This document shows, piece by piece, positions 31,946-43,875 of a stretch of DNA of 64,000 nt (the first letter of the stretch is position 1; every line of letters begins with the position of its first letter). Location: contig CAOLHI010000150.1 of assembly GCA_948474755.1 (NCBI GenBank), forward strand, positions 682,001 through 746,000. The letters are read 5' to 3'. The notes under the pieces were generated by a model. That model was given only the letters and a program-made list of their open reading frames with translations, was not told the origin of the DNA and searched no databases. Source of the DNA: Ctenosaura bakeri. Taxonomy: Eukaryota > Chordata > Lepidosauria > Squamata > Iguanidae. A program made the position numbers and the translations under genes.

Positions 31946-34239
31946 TGAAACTAAGAATAAGCCTGCAAAGAATACATTTTCTCCAGGAACAAGCAGCCTT
32001 AACATGACATGAGAACTCAATTTCTTTGAGATGGTGCTGTATCTGAAGGTAATATCATTCCTCCTCCTCCTCCTCTTCTTCTTCCCAACGGACTATAGAA
32101 AAATAACAAGTAGGACATCTTTCTTTTCTGCCAACTGGCCACTGAAATGGTAAAATAAATCATTCTGTTTCACTGACATCTAGGCTTACTTATTTTTCAA
32201 AATATAAAAACACTTTTAGCTCTCCCCCGACAAGTATTTTGAAATGGGCTTAATTTTTGTCAAATTGAATTACAACATTCTCTGAGTTCAGAGAAATAGT
32301 TAAGCACTTTTTTGGCTTGGTTCTTGCCAGATGGACTGTGAAGATGTTTGCCCAGATGCAGAGGTAGTTGATGGATTCACTGTTTTAGTTCTGCTCCTCC
32401 CATGGCTGCTCTGAGTTGAACAGGAATGCTGTCAGTGCCAAACTAGAGTTTAGCACTGCCAAAGCCCCCATTTAACATGGACCAATTTTTGGAAATGTTG
32501 CAAGACTCTTGTAGTTAAATTCTAAAATGGCAGAAGCAGTAACTAACACTTGAGAGATATCTTCAGAGGCACAATCAAGTAGGCTAAAATTTTCATAAAT
32601 TGACTAAAAAAATATGTTTTGTAAACTCTAGAACACTCTTGCTTTAAAATGAAATGCAGTGTGGGCATATTTAGAAAAAAATGGATGAGATTTTAGAGGT
32701 GTCTTGCACTGAGCTTTATAGAGCTGGTTTTGACAAATGGGCATTTTAGCAGAAATAGCCACATCTGTATCTGAGCTGAGGTGAGTAGCCTATTTGAGGC
32801 TTATGAACATTTCTTCTGAGAAGAATATAAGTATGGGACTTTAGGAAATGCCAGCTGAGTATATCTATACTGCAGAGTAGTCATAGTTTGATACCACTTA
32901 AAATGCCTTGGCTTCATCCTATAGAATCTTGAGGTTGGAAGTTTGGTGATGAGCTGATAATTTTCTGCAAAAGAGTGCTAGTGGTTTGGCTCAAGGGACT
33001 ATGTTAGAGTTCTCCAGCAGAGAATTCTGTGTGCCTCACATTAATTGAAAAGGTGCATATTCTTCTGTGAAATCCCATGTGCTATTCAATAGACATTCGT
33101 CTTCTTTAATTATCATGTTTTCACTCACAGTATGTCATCCCGTAGACTGTATATAAAATATTTCTTATATATATGTGCATTTGCCATCATAGTAAGTCAG
33201 TTTGGTTTGTGTATGTTCAAAGAAATATTTTACATCAGTAAGAATTCTACAGATTTACATGGAAAGTTCAGCTGATGGCATACTTTTTCTACATATTGTT
33301 ACGTTTATCTTTCCACCGTGATTTTGTCAATAATAAAAGAGGACATGGAATCTTGGCTAGTTTTTTTACATAATAGCTTGCAACCCTCTTTATGGATATA
33401 TTTGTTTTTGTCTCAATCTCCTTAGCTATTTTTCTATTTTCACAAGGGTCCTTGGGCTTGTGTTTCTTGAAATTCAGCACCTCAAGACCCACAGAAAATC
33501 TCTTTTGTAATTGAGAGGAGTATGGAAACAAAGTTATTATATAGTCTTGTGTCTGAGTATTTAAATAAAAATGCAAACTGGACTTCATGGTTTCCCACCC
33601 TTTTTAAAACTGAAGAATTCAGGGTTCTTTATTGTGTGTCAGTTAATCTATATCTGTTTGGAGATCCCTTTTCTCACTATCTGGTCACATGGGCTTCCAG
33701 CTTTTGATCACTGGTAAAGTACAAACAGGCAGAGTTAGCATCAACACTCCACCTCAGCACTCGTAAGTCTTGGAATGTAAGATATCAATGTGGGAGAATT
33801 ATGAAGTTCTTTGTGATTTTGTTATATACAGTAATAGATATACAAGTGTACACTCCCTCCAGGAAGAAACATAGACTTTTCATTATCTAGACACTTTACA
33901 TTCAATATATTATATTACATATAAGGTATCATGTATCTTAAACAATATTAGCATGAACTAACCCATACCATTTGTAGAGGAAACGCACAGCCATCCATGG
34001 AAAATAATCAGGTTCTGTGGGCATTACAGCCTGATTATTGCATCATCTACTATATATATCTATATGAATATCCATAGCAGGTGTCCATTATGTTTTTCAA
34101 AATACAAAGCCTGAATCAGTGCTAGCTTGTAACAACTGAATGTGTGATCCTTAGTACTATAAATGCTGACTTAGTTCATCATTGCATAGAAAAAAGAAAA
34201 GAAAATGTAAACATGTTTCTCTTCAATGCAACACAGTGA
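31946..34239. other. Unique stretch with a family G relic near 32868-33080
   Basis: A degenerate hairpin relic has TCATAGTTTGATACCACTTA at the left and CAGCAGAGAATTCTGTGTGC towards the right. A CTC/CTT run lies at 32059-32084. Elsewhere nothing is recognised. Confidence 0.4.
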
Positions 34240-34666
34240 GGCCCTTTCCGCATGCGGCGAGGGAAATGCTCCCTGCCACTACTCACCAGCTTTTTGGTGG
34301 GTCCATTTGGGTCTGTCGGATGAGGAGCAATGCGAGCTTGTCACTCTGCACTGCTCCAGTGTCCAAAATAGCAGCTTCCAGTAGGGGGAGGCTCTTGGGG
34401 GAAAGCCCGCAGATCTGCAGGCATGCACTAGTGCGCGCCTGCAAATCTGCACCGGAGCGCAGGGACGGAGCGACACGGGGTCGTGTGCTCCGTACTTTTT
34501 AAAAACCTCTTAAAAGAAGCATGCTGCGTGACCAGTTCCGGTAGCTCCGGAGTGGACTGAGGTGCGGAACTACAAAAAGTAGTCTGCCCCAATCCACTCC
34601 ACGGTGCAGAAGACCTCCGTTGGAGATCACTCTGCACCTTTTTAATAGGCCTGTGTGGAAAGGGCC
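34240..34666. mobile_element. Non-autonomous DNA transposon, family B copy 3
   Basis: 427 bp from GGCCCTTTCCGCATGC to CTGTGTGGAAAGGGCC, flanked on both sides by TGA (34237-34239 and 34667-34669). It is about 40 bp shorter than copy 2. Most of the difference comes from loss of one side of the central palindrome (TTTTTAAAAACCTCTTAAAA is kept near 34497-34516, the mirrored half is gone) and a shortened block near 34395. Confidence 0.85.
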
Positions 34667-34669
34667 TGA

Positions 34670-36784
34670 GTTTTTCCCCTTATTATAAAAAAGTTTTTGT
34701 GCATTTTGGGGACTATTTTTGTGCATTGCTATAAAATTAGATAAATGGATAAATGCTGCCTTGTTGAATAGAATGTTAAAAATTAGAAGTATTTGGATAG
34801 GGTTTTTTTGTCCTTTAGATCAATCAACATTTTCTTTTTGTGTTTGCTTTGTGTGTGAATTTGGCTATAATGAGGGGAGAAGATACCAGTTTAACTTGGA
34901 GACTCTTTGTGCATCTGGTGGAAAATATAATGAAAAAGTTGCTTGGCTCCTCCCTCATACATCACAGGCAAAGACCTTTGCTGGATGGTGGATTAAGAAT
35001 TCTTGATAATCTGTCATGCCAAGGTGGCACAGCCTGTCTTGATCCAAAGTTTCTGTCTACTGAATATTCAAATCTGTAATGGTCTTACATGCAGTGAATG
35101 ATGCAGTTTAGGAAATTGTACTACACACTTCTGCTGTTAGGACGAAAGCATATGTGACCTATCCTTTCTTCCTTCCTAATGGAAACCCACTAATGGAAGT
35201 TTACAATTAAGCAGGGTAGAAAGACATAAAATAATAACCATGATTCTTCAAGATGCTTTTTCCCCCGCAGGGAAAAAGATAGAACGCTGTAACTTTTCCA
35301 AGATGGAAAGAAAAATTGCCGAGGCAGTTTGATCTGAGTGAAAAAAAGAAGTAGCATAAGTAGAAAGGTTAAGCACATTTTCTTCAGATCCCCTATTCTG
35401 CTTCTGATTCCAAGAAGGTTGCTTTTTGTTTAAAAGAAAGAGTGTTAAAAGAGATTCCATGGAAAGTTACATGAAACTCCACATAATGTTGCATCTGGCC
35501 CATAATGGCTCCCGAACTGGAGTATTTTAATAAGATTTTTTTATTTCATTTTGAAAAGGTGAGAAAAATTATTCATTTTTCTTAAGAAATGCAATACAAT
35601 GTTAGACTTTGGTGTGTGTGGGAAAAGTCTGTTCTTATGAAAATGAAAATAGTAGAAGTCTTTCCAGAAGAACCACAGGCTATTGAGGACAACATTTGCA
35701 CAAACAAAATGATTCTTAAAAAAATGTGTTCAAGCAGATGTTTCAATAAAACTAAATATAACAAGTGCTACAAAGGGACTCCTGAAGAATTAAGAACTGG
35801 TGTTTAGCATGCTGTGAATGTAATAGTATATTTTATTTTATTCTGAATGAAACTGGCTGGAAATGTGCAATAAAAGTGCTTCCGAACACTGATGTCTTAG
35901 ACACTGTTGCAGAACTGGCATTAATGAAACCTGCATTTAAAATGCCACAGTTACCAGCATCACAGCCAGCATCACAGGTGTGCCTAACTATTCAAAACAT
36001 TTGTTTGTGATTGCTGCAGGTCATAGAGTGAGCATATTTAGCCATCTCCTGTAGGTTAAATTTATCACAGTATGTATAGGGGACCAATTGCAAAGGCAAA
36101 CTTGAGAGGAATTCTGGTAAAAGAGATTTGGTTGATCTAGAGAAGGAAATAATGATATCTTCTGAAAACTGTGACTATTGTTCTTCTAAATGAAGGCACC
36201 CCCCTTTTTATTCAAGTACTCCTTTGACAAGAGGGGTACAGGGACCATACATATGGCCATACTGTTCTAACAAACATTATCCCTCTGTGGGCTAGCCTGC
36301 TTATCTCTGTTATCCTGCTAAGAAATAAGAATACTCTTACACTCACTGGGTGAGTATGTATTTTTAAAAGTTTCTGTCACCAAATTATGTCATGTTGGCT
36401 GAGCCATTTGATGAATTGTAGATAGGTGTGGATTGAAAGCTGAGGGAAATAGGTAATCAATAAATTCTTCTCTCAGCTGTACAGGGCAATAAAGACCTTT
36501 TATTTATATCGGAATAATATCCATTTCTTAAGGAATGTGAATAGCTCTAATGTTGCCTTGGACCTTTTCTAGGCTTGACTTTGAATCCCAGTGTTAAGTT
36601 GTTCTACTGCAAAGTTTCTTTCACAGAGAATTTTTTGTTCATTGAATCTTTGGGATCATTTGTTCATTCACTGAACTCACAAGTGAGGACAAATAGTTTC
36701 CATTTTTCTCCTTAATGAGGAACAAAAGTAATATTTTCTGTTCAGGTTTCATCCAGTTGTTACACATCCTAAAATATTTTGAAA
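34670..36784. other. Unique stretch, no gene recognised
   Basis: AT-rich sequence. Frames of 60-95 codons at 34719-35807 have no recognisable domain and no splice context I would trust. Confidence 0.4.
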
Positions 36785-37600
36785 AATTATTCTGTACAGA
36801 AATCCAGTGAGAGCCTTTTTGTGCATAACTTTTTTTTTGGGTGCAATCTCCCTACTCTTTCCCAATAGCCATGGTTTTTGGGTGTGTCTTTTCTTTCCTT
36901 TCTCCTCCCCCCTTTTTAAAATTTGGAATAAAATCAGAAATCTTATTCCTTCAATGTCATGTGGCTATATACAGACAGTTCTATTTTTTTGTATGAAAAT
37001 AATGTTTTTTTTTGGTGCTAAAATCAAATAGATTTTTCATGCAAAAAAAAAAAGAGAAGAAGAAGGAAGGAAAGAAAGAAAGAAAAGCTTTTTTTTTTTT
37101 TTTGCACAAGAAACTATGTGGGTTTCTGGAAATAGTGGTCTTTCATGTGAAAAATCTGTTTTTTTCTTCTTACACAAAATGACAATTTCCATGCAAAAAA
37201 TACAGTTTCTAGTAACTTACCTTTTTTGTGCAGGATGTCTGCTTTTATCCAAAAATAACAATTTTGATAAAAAAAAGTGTCACTATCTGGAAACAATGTT
37301 TTTAAGACAAAAAAAACCCACTGGAATTCAATGTTTAGCACAGAAGCATTTTAACACTGGGATTTAACCAAGCATAGAAAAGAGCCAGGGAAAAATGACG
37401 GCTGTTCATAATCTTTAAGTAATGGAAAGCATACAGATTTAAATAAAATTTTTGCATAACCCCCCCACAACTTTCACAGTAAACCCTTTTGTGCATTTCT
37501 GCACAGAATAATTCAACCCAAATTGAGAAAAACTGTGCAAAATTATCATATACAGCTAAACAAAGACAATAGACAAAAACTGTGCAAAATTCTCACTGCT
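36785..37600. repeat. TTTTGTGCA-rich degenerate repeat, copy 2
   Basis: Repeated variants of TTTTTGTGCA, TTGCATAA and TTTCTGCACAGAA occur, with poly-T and poly-A runs. The segment near 37570-37595, AAAACTGTGCAAAATTCTCACTGC, closely matches 61753-61777 in the third copy. That shared piece shows these are copies of one interspersed repeat and not just low-complexity DNA. Class unknown. Confidence 0.5.
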
Positions 37601-37609
37601 TTTCTTTTC

Positions 37610-37639
37610 TTACCTTACCTTACCTTACCTTACCTTACC
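37610..37639 (+). repeat. TTACC pentanucleotide repeat
   Basis: Six TTACC units directly after the TTTTGTGCA-rich repeat. Confidence 0.9.
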
Positions 37640-39819
37640 AACTGAATTTCTGAGGGTCAGTAAACTGTCCCCTCCCACCAAGCCAGGAAACAAATAATAT
37701 ATTTTCCTCCATCTCTGCTGTTGACAGCAGCAGCATCTCTCCTTCGAGTCCTAAGAATGGCTTACAAAAAATAAAATATATTTAAAAAAAATACAATCCC
37801 ATTTGTATAGAATGATTTGGAACTGTTGAAAAGATGAGTTAGCAATACATCTAGCCAGAAGTAGCTCACAATATGATAAGAAAAACAACCTAGGAACTAC
37901 TATAAAATGGATCATAATCTATTTTTTCGTGAGCTGATAAAATAATTTGCCAACAATTCTACAAGTCCACAGATCATTCTAGGCTTTGCCAGTTGGAAGC
38001 ATAGTCTTTCTCCTCCCTATTTTTTCTTGGCCAGTTTGTTTCTCAGGAGGCAAGCCAGGCACAAAAGCAGATGGAGTCTATGTTGTGCTGTTGAGTCAAG
38101 GAGGCATCCTTGTTCCACAGGTGCAAGTTATCTGTTTTCTTCCAGAGCTGACAAATTAAGCATGAAGAAAGTTAGTGATAGGTGGCATGTAATATATCTC
38201 TGTGCTCAGTGTGTATCAAGACACATTGCCTTCTCTACACTTGATCACACAGGTCTTTGGGTATGTAGGAAAGTCGAAGCTCATAACTGGCTTTTAAATA
38301 TATGGAACATAAAAACTCAAATTCTAATTGAATAGGTAAAACACCTCACTTCCACTTCACTTGTGGAAGTGAGCTTAAGTGTTCGAAGCTTTTGTGCCAG
38401 CGTGTGGGCTTGAATGTAAGTTTTTGCTCATCATTCTCTTGTATTTAATAGATTTTGGGAATCAAGGGTAAGGGAATCAAAGGCACAAATGATCAATAAT
38501 AAGCATGCTCACCTTCCACTAAACTGTTAAAATGCAACTGCTAGTGATCCAGACAAAACTTTGTACAATATTTGTTGTTGAAGTTGTCAGCTCCAAACTA
38601 ATTACTATTCTATGTATAATTTATGCTAGCAATGATGTAATGTGGTAAGATACTCATAAAGATTTTTCCACTGTGCAGCATTTCCAAACTGATTATTCAC
38701 TATATGTTGATTCCTAAACTTAATTGGAATCGTTTAAATGAGTTTTCAATCAGAGAAATACCTCCATCTTTGGTGGTCAATTAACTTGAGAAAGGATGGT
38801 TATGATCAGTTCCACCTTAACCTGGAGCTTAAAATGGTTATGAGCTCATGAAAAGATTTTTACCACCAGTACGTTAACTTGGTTTCTTCTACAAAATTGC
38901 TCTGCAGAGCCCTTGCAGAGATGCCACAGCTAGTAACAGCCCTTGCTTATCGGGAGTGTCATACAATTATCGTCATGTAGTAGTTGCTTGCAAAGAGAGA
39001 CTGCAATCCTGGCCTGTGATGGCTTGCACAGTATTTTTCCATTTACAATGTGCTCCTGTTTAATAGATAAACATAAGAGCAGAGGCAGAGGAAATAAGTT
39101 CCATTCATTTTCTTGTTGAAAAGTCATAAGACTCTATCTGTAGAATTAAAAGAAAGGCAGAAAAGCAGTGAAAAATCCAGTGACTACCAATGTACAGGGT
39201 TTCACGATAGAAATATGTGTTATTCTAGGCATGGGTTGATTGCCACAATGGGTCATATTTTTCCTCATCACCCGGTAATAGTTAAACATACATTGTGTTC
39301 TATGTTGCTACATTGAGTGGTAGTGACGGGTCCCCACTACTGGTAACTGGATGGGGAGAGGAGGTCTTGAAGTGGATATCCCAATGTCACAGCATGAACT
39401 AGTATGCCTAAACACTGTTGAGCTGATGAGGTAAGGAAGAGTAAAACTCAACATAAGGCTCTTTTTTTCTGTTTCTAATACAATGTGTCACCTTGAGTTT
39501 ACTTCCGGTGGCTTTAGATTTTAGAAACCTACAACTGAATAATTCCACAAATAAAACTTAAAAAGTATTATAACCTATTTATTTACAACTACAACTGTAA
39601 ACGATAGGCATAGATCATTCAACTATGTTTTTCTTCCTATTCAGTCTAATCATCACATACAGCTAAACAAAATAGATAATTTCTACAATACACATTGAAG
39701 AAAAAAGATAACACAAAAAAGAGGCATTTAGAATAAAAAGTGTTGTGTGTTGAGTTAAGGCAATTTTGCACCTGCTTTTTCTTTGAAGTGTGGAAAGGAG
39801 AAGACTATTGAGCATTAAA
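37640..39819. other. Unique stretch, no gene recognised
   Basis: No coding frame with splice context and no repeat with definable ends. Confidence 0.4.
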
Positions 39820-40054
39820 GTTGCTGTTGTTGTGCGCTTTCAAGATGTCTCTAACATGTGTCAACCCTAAGGTGAATGGGGTTTTTTTGGCAAGATTGTT
39901 CAGAGGGGATTTGCCCTTGCCGATCTTTAAGGCAGAGAGAGTATGACTTGCCCAGGATCACCAAGTGGGTTTCCGTGGCCCAGTCAGGATTCAAGCACTG
40001 GTCCCCTAGTGTCCTAGTCCAAGTCTGAAACTGCTACACCATGGTGATTCTGGC
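39820..40054 (-). mobile_element. tRNA-derived SINE, Sauria-like, copy 5
   Basis: A full-length minus-strand copy. The tail is at the left (complement of TTGCTGTTGTTGTGCGCTTT), followed by the TTTTGGCAAGATTGTTCAGAGG block and AAGTGGGTTTCCGTGGCC. The tRNA-like head is at the right (complement of TCCTAGTCCAAGTCTGAAAC). Confidence 0.85.
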
Positions 40055-41038
40055 ATGTCATTTATGCATATTCAGATTATTCATGGCACTAAGATTACCT
40101 CTGTGCTTTGTTGTACACATGTTAAACAGATGAAGAAACTGGAGGGAAAATATAAAATGCATAATTAAGGTATTAGAGGAATGGACCTAATAAGACAGTG
40201 AGACCAATCTCAAGATGCCCTGAAAAAGGATTTATTCTAAGAAAAAGGCTTATTTCTTAGATGAAAAGTCCCCCCCCCAGTATATCCTGAGATTCCTTCT
40301 CTCCTAGTTTTGTTAGATGCTCCTAGGTTCTTCTGCTTTTGTTGATGCAATGCAGCTGTGATTGAATGCACTCTGTCCAATGATCTGATCTCCATTCTAG
40401 ATCCAAGGAAGCTGTGTTAGTGCTGTCTGTTGTCAATAATGGATTGGAGGAGGGTGAACAAATTGTGGCCTCAGGCTGCTTTTGTAATCTCTACATCTCT
40501 TCCAAGGACCACAGTTTTTCTGGTTAAAAAGGAAAAAAAAGCAATTTGCTTGTCCTGGAAGACTTCAGGAGATGGAATTCAACTTTTAAATCCTGCCTGA
40601 TTTAGCATTAAAAATACCTTTTTTTTTCTTCAAAAGCAGAAGTGAACTTCTGTCCCCTTCCATCCCCCCCTTCATTTCTGATATTTGTTAGTCTGTGCAC
40701 CACCCCAAGGGTTCCAACGGAAGATAATTCACCTCAGACCTACTATAGCTGCTCACCCCTCCATTTGGGCCTTCTTAGTGGTCTTTCCCAGCTGCAGCTT
40801 TTCAAACAGTGTTAGGCAGAATTTGGAAAAGTTCTCTTTGTAGTCTGAGAGCTGCAGTCTATATAAATAACATTTCTGAGTTGTGGTGCTAGACTGTTCT
40901 GAAAATAGATCTGGAGATCCAATTTTGCTTTCCTTGAGTTCCCCTGATGTTACATTCAGTCACAGTGCTGGCAAGGAGAGCTTGAGTTCCGAAACTTCAC
41001 TGAAGGTTACCATAAAAAAGGATAAGGGGAGCAGGAAT
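40055..41038. other. Unique sequence, no gene seen
   Basis: AT-rich sequence with short homopolymer runs (C-run at 40270-40278, T-run at 40619-40627). Confidence 0.4.
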
Positions 41039-41925
41039 CCAGCTTCACCTTTAAGACTAACTGGCTTTATTTTAGCATGACCTTTCATGGATTTTGATCC
41101 ACTTCTTCAGGTGCACTGATGAAGTAAATATCAAACTACAAGAATACTACTAGTTAGGTAGTTGTGAAGGTGGAATCAGAGCATAATAGGATAGAAGCAG
41201 AAGCAGTCTATGACACTGACCAAAAATCTTCCAAACAGTTGTATAAAATGATGCAGACTTGTCAGGCTGGTCTGTAGTTCTGAGATGTGAAAGCAATAAC
41301 GCTGCTTACTGAGACTCAGTTCCCCTGTAGTCAGAAGCTTTGTTTGGGAGAATTCTTTTGTTACATGCCTGATTGTGAGGGCATATGTATTTAGTATGCT
41401 AAGAAACCGCTATCTCTGTTCATACTAATGGATTGGAATTTGTGAATATATCCCAATTCTGCTGTTTCTCTTTCTTGTTTTAATTTGATTGCTGTTGTTG
41501 TTGTTTCTGTTGTTGAAAACCTCTCTTTGTAAGTCAGAAATGGTACGTTTAGGAAGGCTGATTTGCTGTGCAGCCAGTTTTTGGGAACAACTATTTCTAA
41601 TGTCAGATTCGTGTCCATTATCCTATCGCATAGAGACTGTCCTGTTTGTCTAATGTAGAGGGGAGGGGGAGCTGCTGATATAGGAAAGAATACCTCTGAT
41701 GTTGCAAGATTACATTATTAGGACCTGTAATGGGGTGGGGGAAGAGTTGGCGTCTGGGTTTGTGGTAGGGTCTTGTCCCTGTAATTCCATCCATGTTAAA
41801 TATCCTGTTGTACTCATTAGTGGGCCCATGCCAGACTTAAGCAGGAGATTTGACCAGAGTGGTTAGGAAGTCTCATGTTGACACCAGGCTTGAACCTATA
41901 GCATACATCCATTGATACAGTTAGA
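41039..41925 (-). pseudogene. Probable Penelope-like retroelement relic (GIY-YIG endonuclease end)
   Basis: The minus strand encodes YIRQTGQSLCDRI (41657 to 41619), which fits the second half of a GIY-YIG nuclease motif (consensus YxGxTGxxLxxR). The same frame runs on for about 75 codons. The plus-strand left end, CACCTTTAAGACTAACTGGC then CTTTCATGGATTTTGATCCACTTCTTCAGG, is a tail found in many copies in reptile genomes. Reverse transcriptase is not recognisable, and stops and frameshifts are frequent. I infer a 5'-truncated Penelope-type element; another GIY-YIG-bearing retroelement is the alternative. Confidence 0.5.
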
Positions 41926-43459
41926 AATGGTCTGGGGTCAGGAGAGGAATGGGATGTGGGAGAAGGTGTGAAACCAAAGGGTCACTGCAGCTTGTTTCTT
42001 ATAAACCATGGTCTATCATGATGCCTGAACCAGCTTATTGTTTCTCATTTTATTTCTATTTCTGGAGTTGCATTCCCCCTGCCCCCACCAGCTGTTTTGC
42101 AGGCTCTATGTTGAATCTGGCAGCTTGGTTGTTTTTAAATGAAAACGTTATCTGTTTACTATTCAAATGCAATTTTTAAACAGTTTTGCTCAGCACATTT
42201 GAATTCAAAATCCCATTAAAGCTGCAATATTCCTCGTCTACCTTGTTCCCCCTACTGCGCTGACATTAGGTTTCTCCGTTTTTTAAATAGGAATATAATA
42301 TTGTATGTCTGTTCGGGGTGATGTAATTTCCTGCACTGAATTACGAGTCATTGGGCAAAGCTGTTCACCTTCCCTATCATGGAAATTTTGTGCTCATACA
42401 CATTTTCTTCCAACATTTTCAAAATGTATTATTAGCCTGGCTATCTTGCAATTGCTCCACAGCCACACTTTCATTTTAAATCTGCAAACCTTATCACTAT
42501 GCCTCGTACCATCTGATGGAAATCATCAGAATTGCTGAGTTAAGATAAACACCCTCTTTCTGCAGCAAGAAAGGACGAGAGGGGGTGGGTGGGCATAAGC
42601 AGCAAAAATGTTAATTTGTTTTAAACTTTAAAGCACTAACCTATGTACTGGAGATAAGCATATCTAATTTTAAATCTTCCATATCTTTTTGTAATGTCTA
42701 ATTGCATAGTTAAATGAGCTGTAAAAGCAAAATGCTGCTGTAACCTCTAAACAATTTTGCACAGTTCTAGAATGTCAGAGATAACAAGAGGAAATCTTAG
42801 GAGAAACCCCCCTCTTCTCCTCTATTAATATTCTATTTTAGAGGGCATTGTTTAATCAACAGGAGATTCTTTCTGCTTGGACAGTTTTTCCAATTTATCC
42901 TTGGGCTTGTTTTATGATCCTGGAGGTGATCAAATGGGTGTTTGTTCCATAGCATGTTCAAGAAATGATTTGAAATAAATGTTCACTAGTCCTTCAGAAA
43001 TCTCCAGTGGAGCACATCTCAGTGGCAAAGAAGTGTGTAGTATTCAGGTGGGCATAGATATCCAAGAGCTTGAGTTGATGTAAAAGACACAACGCTGATA
43101 GCTGTGTAAAGGTAAACTGAGATTAAAGACTGAATAAGGATATCAAAGCATTCCATCAAGGCAGTGGTTATTAACCTGTGCTCTGTAGGATGCTGAAGTT
43201 CTCCTGAAAACTGTCAGAGATTTCTGAATAAGAAAATCAACAAAGGTAGCTAAGCAAGGTTCCCCTTGTCTCATCAATATATGTTCTGGTATTCACACTC
43301 ATATTCAGGCTTCTGCATCTTTAAAATCAAATTTCTCTGTACCTGCACCAGTACTGTTGAACACCTGGCCCCATAAAGTAGCAGTGTCCTTTTGTGCTAG
43401 ATGACAGGTGGCCAACCTGTTAGCAGTGTGGTGAATCCCCTTTGGATTTTAGCTGGACC
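41926..43459. other. Unique stretch, possible conserved non-coding DNA
   Basis: The part from about 42180 to 42900 is free of recognisable repeats and homopolymers and has ATTA-rich motifs such as TAATGTCTAATTGCATAG, as seen in some developmental enhancers. This is a composition-based guess. Near 43165 a CAGTGGTTATTAACCTG block resembles a hAT terminal repeat. Confidence 0.3.
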
Positions 43460-43538
43460 AAACCTATTTCAAGGCTGGCATCTTGCTTATTTTCTTGTTT
43501 TAAGGAGATGAGCAAGATGCCAGCCTTGAAATAGGTTT
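43460..43538. repeat. Perfect 28-bp inverted repeat with 23-nt loop
   Basis: Arm 1 (43460-43487) and arm 2 (43511-43538) are exact reverse complements over all 28 bases; the arm ends in GGCTGGCATCTTGCT. The loop is 43488-43510. Pairing stops sharply outside the arms. A perfect long stem with no decay is unusual among the worn repeats around it and implies recent origin or constraint. Confidence 0.9.
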
Positions 43539-43679
43539 AGCATATTGGATGTCTCCGTCAAAGTTCAGACACTAATAACTGGAGCAGATTTACAGACCCA
43601 CTGTCTGGGAGTCATTCACCAGTTAGTGAAGACGTTTCCATTCTGGTAGACATTTGCTTGCTAAATGTTAATTTTGTCT

Positions 43680-43875
43680 AATGGTTATTTTGACTATAGC
43701 CTTTGCTTTGTTTAAACATTGTTTTTATTGCTTTTGTATTTTTATTGTTTTCTTTTCTTTTTTACTGAATGTGTGATTTCATATTTTATTGTGGTTTTAA
43801 ATTTGTGCAAGGTGCTCTGAATGATGTATCGATACTAGAGAGGCGGGAGGTAAATTTCAGAATAAATAAAACTAT
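43680..43875 (+). mobile_element. Possible LINE 3'-end fragment
   Basis: A T-rich stretch (TTTTTATTGCTTTTGTATTT) is followed by GGTGCTCTGAATGATG, GAGGCGGGAGGTAAATTTCA and AATAAATAAAAC. This resembles the GGCGGGATATAAAT-(AATAAA) 3' ends of L2-like elements in reptiles. No coding part is visible. Confidence 0.4.

Noticed and set aside
37060..37098. Possible processed-gene poly-A tail
   Set aside because: The A and T runs lie inside the TTTTGTGCA-rich repeat and no retrocopy of a gene is next to them.
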